Counted from the first letter of the stretch, positions 34,483 through 44,314 are shown. The stretch: 64,000 nt of DNA from Bifidobacterium pullorum DSM 20433 (GCF_000771405.1 NZ_JDUI01000003.1:62001-126000); one strand, 5' to 3'. A program made the numbers and translations. Notes: generated from the letters alone by a model not told the origin.

Positions 34483-35145
34483 TCAGTCGGTCAGATCGTG
34501 GCCGGTGCGACGTGCGCGGCGGAAACGCGCCACGCCGATGATGCCGACCAGGACGAGCGCGGCCGCCGCGACGATTGCGGCAGGCACGACGGCGGAGCCG
34601 GTCTGCGGCGGGGTTTCCGGCGGCACGGGCGCCTTCTCCAGTTCCAGCTTCGGGCTGGCGTCCACGTCGTACAGGTATGCCTCGCCGTCGTTCATCGGCA
34701 GGCTCACCAGGAACGGGTTGATCGGCTCGTATCCGTCGGCCGGTTCGCCTTGGACCACCAGGTACAGGCCGATCTCGAGATCGGGGAAGGTCACGTGGCC
34801 TTCACCGTCGACGGCCACGGTGACGCCTTCCGGCTTCGCGGTTTCGGCGTAGTCGGCCAGAGCCTCCGCGGTTTCGGCCGATTCCACGTCGTCCAGGGAC
34901 ACTTCGCTGCCTGCGAATGCCTCGGTCAGTGCGAACCCGTAGTTGCCGTCGTCCGAGACCACGTCGCCCACGCGATACAGTGTGAGCGAGCCGCCCGGCA
35001 CCGCGGCCCCGTCATAGGTCATCACGGCGCTGATCGTCCCCAATCGCGAGGCATCCGGCACCTCGTGGGCGCACGCGATGCCGCTGGGGACGAACATCAG
35101 CAGTACTGCGAGCACCAACGCCCGCAACCCCTTGTGCTTTGTCAT
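34483..35145 (-). CDS. Minor pilin / LPxTG-like surface protein
   Basis: This 220-residue protein has a signal peptide (MTKHKGLRALVLAVLLMFVP, with cleavage likely after ACA). Its fold resembles the small prealbumin-like pilin domains (SLTLYRVGDVV, GLYLVVQGEP). Near the C-terminus PPQTGS followed by a hydrophobic helix and RFRRARR is a sorting signal in which the usual L of LPxTG is replaced by P. GGAAGGACG precedes the ATG, and the coding region overlaps srtC by 4 bases (ATGA), so they are co-translated. It is probably the base or minor subunit of the pilus. Confidence 0.85.
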   Translation of the reverse strand: MTKHKGLRALVLAVLLMFVPSGIACAHEVPDASRLGTISAVMTYDGAAVPGGSLTLYRVGDVVSDDGNYGFALTEAFAGSEVSLDDVESAETAEALADYAETAKPEGVTVAVDGEGHVTFPDLEIGLYLVVQGEPADGYEPINPFLVSLPMNDGEAYLYDVDASPKLELEKAPVPPETPPQTGSAVVPAAIVAAAALVLVGIIGVARFRRARRTGHDLTD

Positions 35146-36053
35146 CCGACGTCCTTCCTTGTCCTTCTGCGGGCCCGCGCCCACACCGCAAGCCCCGCCG
35201 CTGCCGCGATCACGACGATGACGGCGGCGACGGCGATAGCCGTCGTGCCGACCTGCGGCGTGCGGGTCGTCTCTTCCATGGTCCGGTTCGGTACGCGATG
35301 TCCGCGCACCAGCAACCGATGCGTATTGATGCCGTACGGCGTGCACGTGACCAGCGTGCAGTAGTCCTGATCCGGGTCGATGGCCAGATCGTCCATGTCG
35401 TACGGGTCCACAACCGAGATCTTGTCGACCTCGTAGGTCAGTGTTTCGTCAAGTACGTGGAGCATGAAGATGTCGCCTTCCTCGAGATCGTCAAGGTCGG
35501 TGAACAGCTTCGAGCTCGGCAGTCCGCGATGTCCGGACAGCACGGTGTGCGTGCCTTTGCCGCCGACGGGCAGCGAGCTGCCTTCCAGGTGGCCGGCGCC
35601 CACCTGCAGCACCGATGTTTCGGTGCCGTGGTAGATGGGCATCGAAACCCCCAGCGAGGGGATTTCCAGATAGCCCATCATGCCGGTGTCGGACACGGCG
35701 AGCAGGTTGTTGTACTCGGTGGTGTCCGCGGGGGTGGGAGTGAACCGGTCCGCGTCGGCCGCCAGCCCGGCGTTGTATTCGCGGGCGGCGTCGAGCATTT
35801 CGGTCACTCGCGCCTCATCCATGGCGGAGGTCTCCTCTGAATAGGCCACGATGGCCTGCGACTGATGGTAGGAGTTCCACAGGTTGCTGACGGTCGGGTA
35901 CAGCAGCAGTCCCAGTCCGATCAGGAACACCAGCGCCAGCGCGATGCTGGACGGGCTGATGCGCCTGCTGCGGGACCGCCGCGACCGGCCGCCAGCGGGG
36001 CGTGCCCCGCTCCGGTGCCGTCCGGCTGGGGAACGGGACACGTCATGTTTCAT
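35142..36053 (-). CDS. srtC: Class C sortase (pilin polymerase)
   Basis: Sortase C joins pilin subunits by isopeptide bonds. The 303-residue protein has a basic N-terminus, one membrane helix (about residues 37-55), and a second hydrophobic segment near the C-terminus. The catalytic site reads SGHRGLP (His) and TLVTCTPYGINTHRLLVRG, with Cys at about residue 237 and Arg at 246. A lid-like N-terminal segment, SDTGMMGYLEIP, precedes the beta-barrel. It follows the major pilin gene with a short gap and overlaps the minor pilin by 4 bases. Confidence 0.95.
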   Translation of the reverse strand: MKHDVSRSPAGRHRSGARPAGGRSRRSRSRRISPSSIALALVFLIGLGLLLYPTVSNLWNSYHQSQAIVAYSEETSAMDEARVTEMLDAAREYNAGLAADADRFTPTPADTTEYNNLLAVSDTGMMGYLEIPSLGVSMPIYHGTETSVLQVGAGHLEGSSLPVGGKGTHTVLSGHRGLPSSKLFTDLDDLEEGDIFMLHVLDETLTYEVDKISVVDPYDMDDLAIDPDQDYCTLVTCTPYGINTHRLLVRGHRVPNRTMEETTRTPQVGTTAIAVAAVIVVIAAAAGLAVWARARRRTRKDVG

Positions 36054-36069
36054 CGGTTCAGCTCACCGC

Positions 36070-37503
36070 TCACTTCGCACGCTTGCGGGCCAGGAACACG
36101 GCGATGACGCCGAGCACCAGCGCGCCGCCCAGCGCGTAGAAGATCGTGGTGCCGATGCCGCCGGTGGACGGCAGCAGGGAGCCGGTCTTGTTGACGACGT
36201 GGATGCCGCCTTCATGCCAGATGCCGCCATCGACGGTCGCGTCGAGGTTGGCTTCCTTGACGGCGATCTCAACGCGCTCGGGGAGCTTGTTGTAGCCGTC
36301 CGGGGCTTTGGTCTCCTCGAGGTAGTAGTTGGTGTTGGCGTCGAAGCCCTTGATCTCGAGCTGGCCGTTGACGGTGGTGATGTACCCGACACCGGTCTCG
36401 CCGTCCTTCGCCAGGCGGTACACGCCGTCGGACACCTTGACCAAGGCGATCTCATTGCCGTCGGTCTTGGCGTCAAAGAGCTTGAACTGGGCGCCGTCGA
36501 GCACCTTGTTGTCACCGTCGGTCTTCACAACGTCGACCTTATAGGTGTAGGTCTTGGTCTCGTCCCACGTGGTCTCGTAATCGCTATCCTCGCCGAACTT
36601 GAGCTGGGTCTTGTTGGAATTACCGTCACCAGCGATGACCGCGTTCTCGTTCAACACGGCGCTGTAGGTCACAACGATGTCGGTGTTCTCAGTGATGGTG
36701 TCGAGGTAGGACTGGTGGAAAACGACTTCAAAGGTGCAGCCATCGTTAAGGCCGGTGGTGACGACGTGATAGTGACCAGAGTTCGCGTCCTGGCCCTTGC
36801 TGAGGCCGGCAGCCTCGATGGAATCGGGATCGAGCGTAAGGCCGGCAGACATGACGTCGTGAAGGACGTAGCTCTCGGCGCCAGGCTTGGCACCGATGGT
36901 GGTCTTGAACTCAACGGTCTGGCCAATCTCGGCGGTGTTCTTATCGCCCCAACCGGCAGAGTCCTCCTTGACCTCCTTCTTCACAGGAGGCTGCTCGTTC
37001 TTCTCGAACATCTCGACGTCAGGAGTGGTGGTGTCGAGCGAGCAGAGCGTGCCGAGCGAGGTGTCAACCAGGTAGTAGCCGAGGTTCAGACCCGTGAACT
37101 CGACGGTCGTACCGTCGGCGGTAACGGTCTCGTCGGGCTGGATGCCGGCCTCCTTGGCGTGGGCGATCGCGGCCTTGGCAAAGGCGGCGGCGTCAGCGTT
37201 CTCGACCCAGGTCACATAGCCCTGGGCGTCGATGGAGACGTACTCGGCCTGGGTCTGGCTCTCCAGCCAAGTCTTCCAGTCGGCGTTCGCCTTGTAGGCG
37301 TATGCATCCTTTTCCTCGTTGTAGCTCTCGAGCACGAGGACCTGGTACGCGTTGTACGTATGGCCCGACACGGCGTCATTGATGGTGATGGAGCCGCTGT
37401 TGTCATTGGTTCCGTTCGCCGCGTACGCGCTGGTGGGCAGCAGCATGGCGACGGACGCGAGGATCGCGAAGATCAACGCGACCAGTTTGTTTGGTTTCCT
37501 CAT
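36070..37503 (-). CDS. Major (backbone) pilin with LPSTGG sorting signal
   Basis: This 477-residue backbone subunit has a signal peptide cleaved near TSAYAAN. The likely pilin lysine lies in VEMFEKNEQPP (about residue 168), a variant of the usual VYPKN motif. CnaB-like domains follow, and the E-box YYLEETKAPDGYN provides the glutamate of an internal isopeptide bond. The C-terminus has LPSTGG, a hydrophobic helix and ARKRAK. GAAAGGAC precedes the ATG. Its position between the tip pilin and srtC is the standard sortase-pilus layout. Confidence 0.95.
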   Translation of the reverse strand: MRKPNKLVALIFAILASVAMLLPTSAYAANGTNDNSGSITINDAVSGHTYNAYQVLVLESYNEEKDAYAYKANADWKTWLESQTQAEYVSIDAQGYVTWVENADAAAFAKAAIAHAKEAGIQPDETVTADGTTVEFTGLNLGYYLVDTSLGTLCSLDTTTPDVEMFEKNEQPPVKKEVKEDSAGWGDKNTAEIGQTVEFKTTIGAKPGAESYVLHDVMSAGLTLDPDSIEAAGLSKGQDANSGHYHVVTTGLNDGCTFEVVFHQSYLDTITENTDIVVTYSAVLNENAVIAGDGNSNKTQLKFGEDSDYETTWDETKTYTYKVDVVKTDGDNKVLDGAQFKLFDAKTDGNEIALVKVSDGVYRLAKDGETGVGYITTVNGQLEIKGFDANTNYYLEETKAPDGYNKLPERVEIAVKEANLDATVDGGIWHEGGIHVVNKTGSLLPSTGGIGTTIFYALGGALVLGVIAVFLARKRAK

Positions 37504-37554
37504 GGGTGTTGTCCTTTCTTGCATTGTTCCCCATTAGGTATGTGTGCAGCCCGT

Positions 37555-40308
37555 TCAGGACCGCGCCAGATTGATTGCCTGATTCCTGCGGCGCACGCCG
37601 TACACCACGGCGAACGTCATCAGCGTGAGTCCGCCGATACTCAGCGCCCAGACGCCGGAACCACCGGTGTTGGGCAACATCGGCCGGAACGTGTTGGTGA
37701 ACACGACATAGCCGTTCTGGCCATCCAGAATCTCGCCTTTGGCAGTCACGCCATAAACGACCTCCGCACCGTCCACCTGGTTACTGACCGTGTAACCGTC
37801 TGGATCGCCGGTTTCCTCGATGGTGTACTTGGTGCCATACGGCAGGTAGTCGATAATCACGTATTCGTCTGCCTTGAGCTCGAAGGAGCCCTGGCCACCT
37901 TGAATCAGCTCGGCACCCAACGGGCTGCCATCCGCGGTATAGCGCATGATCGAATACTTATCGATAAGCGGGTTTTCGTCGGCATCGGTCAGCTTGACAT
38001 CGAACGAGAACTTCAGGTTCTCATTTTCGGTGCCGACGACCTGCTTCAGAATTTTCAGCTGACCGGTGTCGTGTTTGACCGGCACCGAGGAGACCGACGG
38101 CAGCGTGAACTGCATGTAGCAGGTGGAGCCGGACAGACCGCGCTCGGTATAGTAGAACTTGAGCGTGTGCTTGCCAGCGTTGCCCTTCTTGATGTAGTCC
38201 CACAGGTTGACGTACTCGCCGATGGAGCTGTGCACGCCGCCGATATCGCAGACAAGCCTGCCATCAAGGAAGACCCACATATCGTCGTCGCCGAAGAAGT
38301 AGTACTCCAGCGGACCGACGTAGTCCTCGGTCAGCTCGAACTCGACCGTATACTGCATGCCGAACATGTTGTTGTGGGCGTGGCCGTCGTCGCTGGTCGG
38401 GTATTGATTGTTGCCGCCGAATCCGACGTAGTCCCCCTCGCCTCGGTAATCTCCCGTAAGACCGTCTTTACCGGCGTGTCCATCCATAGGCCAGAAGTTG
38501 TTGGTCCAGATATGGTCATAGGGAGCCTGGCCGGGAGTTTGAGGATTGTTGAAGTACTCCAGCCCGGTCAGTTCGGTACCATTCACCGCGGTAAGCGTAT
38601 AGGTGTCACCAGAGCGATTGAAGCCCAGAGACAAATCGTCATAAATAGTCTTGCCCGTCGCATTGCCGTCGTCGAACAGGTTGGGCGCATTGACACCGTC
38701 AGCATATTGAATATGGCCTTCGGAGTCGAGACCGGTCACCAAGCCGAACGTAGCACCGTTCTTACCACCTCCGAGATGGTTATACTGGTTGAGATAATTG
38801 CTTTTCCCGTCTTTATCCGTCCACTCCACTCCCCAGACCTGACCGGTGCTATAGTTCTTACCTTCGAGACCGATGCCCGTGTTGGCATTGCCGAAGAGCA
38901 GCTTGGCACCACTGCCCGTGTAGTTGCCGGGGCTATTGATACCATGTTGTTGGCTCACTTCATCCCACGTGTGCCTGCCGTCATCAGTGATGTCATAGTC
39001 ATAGAACGTGGCGGCGTTGTTGTACGTGTCCGTCGTGGTGTTCGCGACAAGACGAATCACCGTGTTGTCATCAATAACAATGGCATTTTCACCAGCCGAA
39101 CTCTCACTGTTGGTAAAAGTAAGACCGTCGGGATCGTCGTAAATACTCCAATCCTCACGATTAGTGCTGTTTGCGTTCTTGCCGTGCTTGAGTACCCAGA
39201 CCTCGTTGACCGTATAGTTGTCGTTATCACTGAAGATATTCATGTACGGCAGGCTCGGCGCTTCAAAGTATTTGTACTTGTTGGCGGTGTATAGCTCGGT
39301 GAGTTTCGTTTCGGTTTCGATTTTGTACCTGCCATTGCCGGCATCCGCAAGACTCAAGCTAGTAGTCGACACACCAGCGCCCTCAGCATTAGTGGGGAGC
39401 TTTCCGCCTAGGCTGTTGCCGCCATTGTCGGTATTGATAATCTCCAGAACGCCACCATTGTCTCTCGTGGCCACGTCAAGGTACGCGTAGTACTGCACGG
39501 TGAAGTGCGGGTTGGACGCCGAGTTGGCGGTCAGGCCCAGCACCGGCGCGGCGCTGTCCAACGTCACGTCCAGCGTCTTCGTCTCGTCCTCGTTCTGCGC
39601 CACCATCACGGTGCCGAGTTCCTCGGTCGCGCCGTTCAGCGCGGTGACCTCCACGCCGGTCTCCGCTTCGGCGGCCGCCTTCGGAGCGGCACCGGCGGCG
39701 ACCAGCGCGGCGGTCGGAGCGACCGTGGCGCTGAGCTCGCAGCCCGACACGTCCAGGGCCTGTCCCTGGTAGGTGAATCCGAAGTCCAGCGCGGTCACGT
39801 TGAGCACGTCGCCGGCATCATCCTTGGATTCGGCGTAGTCCTCGACGGCCTGCCACTCCGGCTGGCTTTCGTCGAGCACGTCCACGGTCATCGCCAGATC
39901 GCCGGAGGCGTCGGAGATCACCGCGTCGGCGGCGGGTGCCTCGGCGTCCGAGACCACGGCGTCGCCGCGCACCGTCACGTCGACGGTGTACTCGTCGTTC
40001 GCGTAGGTCAGCGTCTGGTCGAGCGTCACCGTGCCGTCGGGCTGCTCCTCCACCACGTCGGCGTCCTGCTTCGGCGTCTCGTCGACGGTCTCGGCGGGCG
40101 TCTCGTCGGTCGCCTGATCCGGCGTTTCTGCGTCGCCGGCAACCTCCTCGTCACCGGTCGGCGTCTCGGTCTGGTCCTCCGTCTGCGTCGGCGCAACCAC
40201 CGCCGGCGGCACCGGGTCCGACGTCGAAGCCGGTTCCGCCGCCGCGGACGGCACATACAGGCAGGCCACCGCCGCCAACGCCGCGACTACTGAGCGTAGC
40301 TTCCTCAT
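37555..40308 (-). CDS. Tip pilin / adhesin with fibro-slime domain and LPNTGG anchor
   Basis: This is a 917-residue secreted protein with a signal peptide (about residues 1-24) followed by a long acidic T/E/P-rich stalk (residues about 25-100). A central region matches the fibro-slime / PA14-like type: FFGDDDMWVFLDGRLVCDIGG is its signature. A CnaB-like domain (YLPYGTKYTIEETGDPDGY) follows, and LPNTGG with a membrane helix ends the protein. The central part (about 38640-39360) is more A/T-rich than its surroundings. It starts the pilin cluster and is probably the host- or mucin-binding tip. Confidence 0.93.
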   Translation of the reverse strand: MRKLRSVVAALAAVACLYVPSAAAEPASTSDPVPPAVVAPTQTEDQTETPTGDEEVAGDAETPDQATDETPAETVDETPKQDADVVEEQPDGTVTLDQTLTYANDEYTVDVTVRGDAVVSDAEAPAADAVISDASGDLAMTVDVLDESQPEWQAVEDYAESKDDAGDVLNVTALDFGFTYQGQALDVSGCELSATVAPTAALVAAGAAPKAAAEAETGVEVTALNGATEELGTVMVAQNEDETKTLDVTLDSAAPVLGLTANSASNPHFTVQYYAYLDVATRDNGGVLEIINTDNGGNSLGGKLPTNAEGAGVSTTSLSLADAGNGRYKIETETKLTELYTANKYKYFEAPSLPYMNIFSDNDNYTVNEVWVLKHGKNANSTNREDWSIYDDPDGLTFTNSESSAGENAIVIDDNTVIRLVANTTTDTYNNAATFYDYDITDDGRHTWDEVSQQHGINSPGNYTGSGAKLLFGNANTGIGLEGKNYSTGQVWGVEWTDKDGKSNYLNQYNHLGGGKNGATFGLVTGLDSEGHIQYADGVNAPNLFDDGNATGKTIYDDLSLGFNRSGDTYTLTAVNGTELTGLEYFNNPQTPGQAPYDHIWTNNFWPMDGHAGKDGLTGDYRGEGDYVGFGGNNQYPTSDDGHAHNNMFGMQYTVEFELTEDYVGPLEYYFFGDDDMWVFLDGRLVCDIGGVHSSIGEYVNLWDYIKKGNAGKHTLKFYYTERGLSGSTCYMQFTLPSVSSVPVKHDTGQLKILKQVVGTENENLKFSFDVKLTDADENPLIDKYSIMRYTADGSPLGAELIQGGQGSFELKADEYVIIDYLPYGTKYTIEETGDPDGYTVSNQVDGAEVVYGVTAKGEILDGQNGYVVFTNTFRPMLPNTGGSGVWALSIGGLTLMTFAVVYGVRRRNQAINLARS

Positions 40309-40317
40309 ATTCTCTCC

Positions 40318-40788
40318 TTAGCGTTCCGACGGCACCGGTTGCGCCGCCGTGATGGTTCCCCTGGTCGTAGTGTCAAGCCCGTATGGCTCCGCGCCCTCCC
40401 CGCCGAGTCGGTCCAGACGGGATTCGATGCAGGCGAGACGTTCCTCGATGCGCTGTATGCAGGCCGCCATATCCGTCAGCGTCGGTTCGGCGACGGCCGT
40501 CGTGTGACGTGGGCTGATGCGTCCCCGATCCTCCCCGCCGGGAACGGATTTGTTCCAGCGGGCGATCGACCGTTCGATGCGCTTCTGCCCGATCAACTGC
40601 GACGGCATGCCCGCCTCATCGAAGATGTGGGTGGCGGACTCGCCGGCACGGTACCGACGGACGCACTCCTGCTTGAAGGCGTCGTTGTAGTAGATACGTC
40701 CTTCGGTCACGCGTTCGACCGCAGGCAGCGAGGCCAGGTACGACCTCTCCCTGCGGCTGAACAGTTCAGCGTGACCGGTTTCAGCCAT
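40318..40788 (-). CDS. HTH-coiled-coil protein heading the pilus operon
   Basis: This 156-residue protein is the free form of the module fused to RsmD. The N-terminal part (RRERSYLASLPAVERVTEGR and the later FDEAGMPSQLIGQKRIERS) matches residues 1-75 of that fusion and looks like a helix-turn-helix. A coiled coil follows at about residues 105-130 (IQRIEERLACIESRL). The stop is 9 bases before the tip pilin ATG, so it is cotranscribed and probably regulates the pilus genes. AAGGGGAG precedes the ATG. DNA binding is inferred, not shown. Confidence 0.75.
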   Translation of the reverse strand: MAETGHAELFSRRERSYLASLPAVERVTEGRIYYNDAFKQECVRRYRAGESATHIFDEAGMPSQLIGQKRIERSIARWNKSVPGGEDRGRISPRHTTAVAEPTLTDMAACIQRIEERLACIESRLDRLGGEGAEPYGLDTTTRGTITAAQPVPSER

Positions 40789-40821
40789 CGCGGCTCCCCT
40801 TCATCGAAACTGTGGTTGATG

Positions 40822-40841
40822 TACATACCGTTTTACATACC
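40822..40841. promoter_or_regulatory. Direct repeat upstream of the pilus-locus HTH gene
   Basis: TACATACC occurs at 40822-40829 and 40834-40841, a 12-base period (about one helical turn). A perfect palindrome CGACAT(T)ATGTCG lies further upstream at 40865-40877. These suit an operator for the HTH gene product, but binding is inferred. The rest of the 40789-41156 gap shows no gene. Confidence 0.35.
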
Positions 40842-41156
40842 CCCCTCGACCACCCTAACACCCCCGACATTATGTCGACACGAGGGTTCCGCGCGGGCCC
40901 ATCCCCCATTGCTCCATCGCAACAACACCGCTAAATTCCTTGAATACGGCGGTCTCGACACACACGCGGAACCCGCCCACACCCCCGTAACCCCCGTACT
41001 ATGCCATTCGGCATCCGCTCCCACCACATACCCCGAAGTGGAACGTCATCCTCCGCCCAACACAAAACCGCGCCGCGACCACAGACCCGCCTCAGGCGAA
41101 TCCGCAGTCACGACGCGGTCACGTCAATGCCGGCCCGGCCGGCCCGATCATACCGA

Positions 41157-41840
41157 TCAGCGAGCGCTCAGCGGCCCCTGCCAGTCCGGATACTCCACGT
41201 CACGCGCGGATTCGACTGGCTCCTCCGGCAGATGCTTGGCCGGAATCGTCTTGGGCTTGAACGGGAACTTCTCGGCGCGCATCTTCTCGTACGCGGCGAT
41301 CTCGTCCTCGTGCTGCAGCGTCAGGTCGATGTCGTCGTAGCCGTTCATCAGACGCCAACGGGTGTAGTCGTTGACCTCGAACGGCAGCGTCACATCACCG
41401 CAGGTCACGGTGCGCTCGCCCAGATCCACGTTCATCTCGCGGCCGGGCTCCTCCTCGAGCAGCTTCCACAGCAGCTCCACGGACTCCTGCGGCATGATGG
41501 CCGCCAGCACGCCGTTCTTGGCGGTGTTGCCGTAGAAGATGTCCGCGAAGCGCGGGGAGATGACCACGCGGAAACCGTAGTCGTGCAGGGCCCACACCGC
41601 GTGCTCGCGGGAGGAGCCGATGCCGAAGTCCGGCCCGGCCACCAGGATGCGGCCCTTGCCCGCATACTCGGGCTTGTTCAGAATGAAGTCCGGATCGCGG
41701 CGCCACGCGTAGAACAGGGCGTCGTCGAAGCCGGTCTTGGTCACGCGCTTCAGGAACACGGCGGGGATGATCTGGTCGGTGTCCACGTTCGAACGGCGCA
41801 GCGGCACGCCCACGCCGGTAACAACAGTCAGCTTTTCCAT
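41157..41840 (-). CDS. leuD: 3-isopropylmalate dehydratase small subunit
   Basis: LeuD is the swivelling subunit of isopropylmalate isomerase in leucine synthesis. The 227-residue protein has [16 protein letters not shown] and [14 protein letters not shown], the substrate-recognition region typical of LeuD, followed by RFADIFYGN. Length is slightly above the usual 190-210 because of the C-terminal tail. It starts 13 bases after the leuC stop, so the two subunits are cotranslated. Confidence 0.97.
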   Translation of the reverse strand: MEKLTVVTGVGVPLRRSNVDTDQIIPAVFLKRVTKTGFDDALFYAWRRDPDFILNKPEYAGKGRILVAGPDFGIGSSREHAVWALHDYGFRVVISPRFADIFYGNTAKNGVLAAIMPQESVELLWKLLEEEPGREMNVDLGERTVTCGDVTLPFEVNDYTRWRLMNGYDDIDLTLQHEDEIAAYEKMRAEKFPFKPKTIPAKHLPEEPVESARDVEYPDWQGPLSAR

Positions 41841-41853
41841 CAGTCTTTATCCT

Positions 41854-43257
41854 TTACAGATCGGCGGGGCAGGAGATGGTGCCGCGGATGGCGGTGGCGG
41901 CGGCCACGGCGGGAGACGCCAGATGCGTGCGGCCGCCCTTGCCCTGCCGGCCTTCGAAGTTGCGGTTCGAGGTGGAGATGCAGCGTTCGCCCGGCACCAG
42001 CTTGTCCGGGTTCATGCCCAGGCACATCGAGCAGCCGGCGTTGCGCCACTCGGCGCCGAAGTCCTTGAAGATCCGGTCCAGCCCTTCCTTCTCCGCCTGC
42101 AGGCGCACGCGGGAGGAGGCCGGTACCACCAGCACACGGTGGATCGACTCGGCCTTGTGATGGCCCTTCATGATCGCGGCGGCCTCGCGCAGGTCCTCGA
42201 TGCGGCCGTTCGTGCACGATCCGATGAACACCGTGTCCACCGGGATGTCCTTGATCGGCGTGCCTGGTTCCAGCCCCATGTACTTGAGCGCGGAGGCGGC
42301 TGCGTTGCGCGCGGTCTCGTCGGCGATCTGTTCCGGAACCGGCACCGTGGCGGTGATCGGCGCGCCCTGGCCCGGGTTCGTGCCCCAGGTCACGAACGGC
42401 TGCAGGTCGGCGGCGTTCAGCGTCACCTCCTTGTCGAACACGGCGTCGTCGTCGGTTTTCAGCGTCTTCCAGTATTCGACGGCCTTGTCCCACATCTCAC
42501 CCTCCGGCGCGTGCGGACGGCCCTTCAGGTACTCGAAGGTCACCTCGTCGGGGGCGATCATGCCGGCGCGGGCGCCCGCCTCGATCGACATGTTGCAGAT
42601 CGTCATGCGCGCGTCCATCGAGAGTTTGCGGATGGCCTCGCCACGGTATTCGATCACGTGGCCCTGGCCGCCGCCGGTGCCGATCTTGGCGATGATGGCC
42701 AGGATGATGTCCTTGGCGGTCACGCCTTCGGGCAGCTCGCCCTCCACGTTCACGGCCATGGTCTTGAACGGCTTGAGGCTCAGGGTCTGCGTGGCCATCA
42801 CGTGCTCGACCTCGGAGGTGCCGATGCCGAACGCGAGCGCGCCGAACGCGCCGTGCGTGGAGGTGTGCGAGTCGCCGCATACGATGGTCATGCCCGGCTG
42901 GGTCAGGCCCAGGATCGGGGCGAAGGCGTGCACGATGCCCTGGTCGGCGTCTCCCAGCGGGTGCAGGCGCACGCCGAATTCCTCGCAGTTGCGTTCCAGC
43001 GTGGTCAGCTGCGTGGCGCTCGTCTCGTCCGGGTTCGGACGGTCGATGTCCACGGTGGGCGTGTTGTGGTCCTCGGTGGCGATCAACTGATCGACGTGGC
43101 GCGGCTTGCGTCCGGCCAGACGCAGTCCCTCGAACGCCTGCGGGCTGGTGACTTCGTGCATCAGCATCAGGTCGATGTACAGCAGATCGGGCGCGCCATC
43201 GTCACCCTTGCGTACCAGATGGTCGGCCCAGACCTTTTCGGCCAACGTACTTCCCAT
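41854..43257 (-). CDS. leuC: 3-isopropylmalate dehydratase large subunit
   Basis: LeuC carries the 4Fe-4S cluster and converts 2-isopropylmalate to 3-isopropylmalate with LeuD. The 467-residue protein shows [32 protein letters not shown] (first cluster cysteine) and the second pair in [16 protein letters not shown] precedes the chosen ATG ([10 protein letters not shown]), which is the normal N-terminus. The divergent IclR-type gene, LtbR/NdgR-like, is its likely regulator. Confidence 0.97.
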   Translation of the reverse strand: MGSTLAEKVWADHLVRKGDDGAPDLLYIDLMLMHEVTSPQAFEGLRLAGRKPRHVDQLIATEDHNTPTVDIDRPNPDETSATQLTTLERNCEEFGVRLHPLGDADQGIVHAFAPILGLTQPGMTIVCGDSHTSTHGAFGALAFGIGTSEVEHVMATQTLSLKPFKTMAVNVEGELPEGVTAKDIILAIIAKIGTGGGQGHVIEYRGEAIRKLSMDARMTICNMSIEAGARAGMIAPDEVTFEYLKGRPHAPEGEMWDKAVEYWKTLKTDDDAVFDKEVTLNAADLQPFVTWGTNPGQGAPITATVPVPEQIADETARNAAASALKYMGLEPGTPIKDIPVDTVFIGSCTNGRIEDLREAAAIMKGHHKAESIHRVLVVPASSRVRLQAEKEGLDRIFKDFGAEWRNAGCSMCLGMNPDKLVPGERCISTSNRNFEGRQGKGGRTHLASPAVAAATAIRGTISCPADL

Positions 43258-43377
43258 ATTCCAAGTCTCCTTTGGTGTCAACCGTTTTGGGTTTCTCACC
43301 GTAAAAAAACTTCAGCCATGCGGTATCCACATGGCCTCTCCTGTACGAGTATGGAGCCTGAACGGGGGCGCGAACTT

Positions 43378-43406
43378 TTGCGTTTCGAAATATGAGATGG
43401 CATAAT
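43378..43406 (+). promoter_or_regulatory. Candidate promoter of the IclR-type gene
   Basis: TTGCGT and CATAAT are separated by 17 bases, with a predicted start site at or next to the ATG at 43414, so the mRNA may be leaderless. The leuC promoter must lie on the other strand in the same gap. Confidence 0.5.
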
Positions 43407-43413
43407 CCAATGT

Positions 43414-44211
43414 ATGACTGCTTCCAACACCACTGACCAGATTGCGGATCAGACCGCCGAGTCCGCGCTCAATGTTGTCCCGGATAACGAGATCCACTCC
43501 GGCGTCGGCGTGCTCGATAAAACCGTCAAGATCCTGGATGCGCTGGAATCCGGCCCCGCCACGCTGGCGCAGCTGGTCTCCGCAACCGGTTTGGCGCGGC
43601 CGACCGCACACCGTCTGGCGATTGCGTTGGAGCGGCATCGTTTCGTCCTGCGCGACCAGCACGGGCGGTTCACGCTCGGCTCGCGGTTCGCCGAGCTGGC
43701 CGCGGCCGCCGGCGAGGATCGCCTGCTCACCGCCGCCGGTCCGATGCTGCAGACCCTGCTGGACCGCACCGGCGAGTCGGCGCAGATCTACCGTCGTCAG
43801 GGCGACCAGCGCGTGTGCATCGCCGCCGTGGAACGCGCCTCCGGCCTGAGGGATTCGATTCCGGTGGGCGCCATGCTGTCGATGGAGGCCGGCTCGGCCG
43901 CGCAGATCCTGCTGGCCTGGGAGGATTCGGAACGGCTGCACCAGGGCCTGCGCCACGCCAAGTTCACCGCCGCCAAGCTCGCCGCCGTGCGCAAGCGCGG
44001 ATGGGCCGAATCGATCAACGAACGCGACGAGGGCGTGTGCTCGGTGTCCGCGCCGATCCGCAACGCCTCCGGACAGGTCATCGCCGCCATCTCCATCTCC
44101 GGCCCCAACAGCCGTATGGGCGCCGCACCCGGGCGTCGCTACGCACCGCTGGTCATGGCCGCAGGCAAGTATCTGACCGACGCACTGGTCAAGGCCAGCA
44201 CCAGCCGCTGA
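43414..44211 (+). CDS. IclR-family regulator (LtbR/NdgR-like)
   Basis: This 265-residue regulator has an N-terminal winged helix (ATLAQLVSATGLARPTAHRL) and a C-terminal IclR effector domain (RRQGDQRVCIAAVERASGL). Its divergent placement with leuCD is exactly that of LtbR in Corynebacterium and NdgR in Streptomyces, which repress leucine and other amino-acid genes; the same role is inferred here. A polar N-terminal tail of about 35 residues precedes the winged helix. A strong stem-loop follows the stop. No Shine-Dalgarno is seen, consistent with a leaderless transcript. Confidence 0.92.
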   Translation: MTASNTTDQIADQTAESALNVVPDNEIHSGVGVLDKTVKILDALESGPATLAQLVSATGLARPTAHRLAIALERHRFVLRDQHGRFTLGSRFAELAAAAGEDRLLTAAGPMLQTLLDRTGESAQIYRRQGDQRVCIAAVERASGLRDSIPVGAMLSMEAGSAAQILLAWEDSERLHQGLRHAKFTAAKLAAVRKRGWAESINERDEGVCSVSAPIRNASGQVIAAISISGPNSRMGAAPGRRYAPLVMAAGKYLTDALVKASTSR

Positions 44212-44233
44212 CCCTTACTGATTCCATGTATTT

Positions 44234-44269
44234 CGGAAGGCCCTGGTTGACTCCGACCGGGGCCTTCCG
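44234..44269. terminator. Stem-loop between convergent genes
   Basis: CGGAAGGCCC pairs with GGGGCCTTCCG in the gap between the IclR-type gene and the metallophosphoesterase. The U-tract is weak on both strands. Confidence 0.55.
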
Positions 44270-44314
44270 GCTACCTTGCCGGTCCCGGCCAATCCCGGCC
44301 GGTTTTGGTCACGC

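Noticed and set aside
35884..39294. A reading frame of more than 1100 codons on the plus strand opposite the pilus genes
   Set aside because: It lies antisense to clear sortase and pilin genes, has no domain or start signal, and is explained by high GC and codon bias of the coding strand.
40842..40847. G-tract upstream of the pilus operon as a phase-variation switch
   Set aside because: It is only six bases long, shorter than tracts known to slip in bifidobacterial pilus genes.
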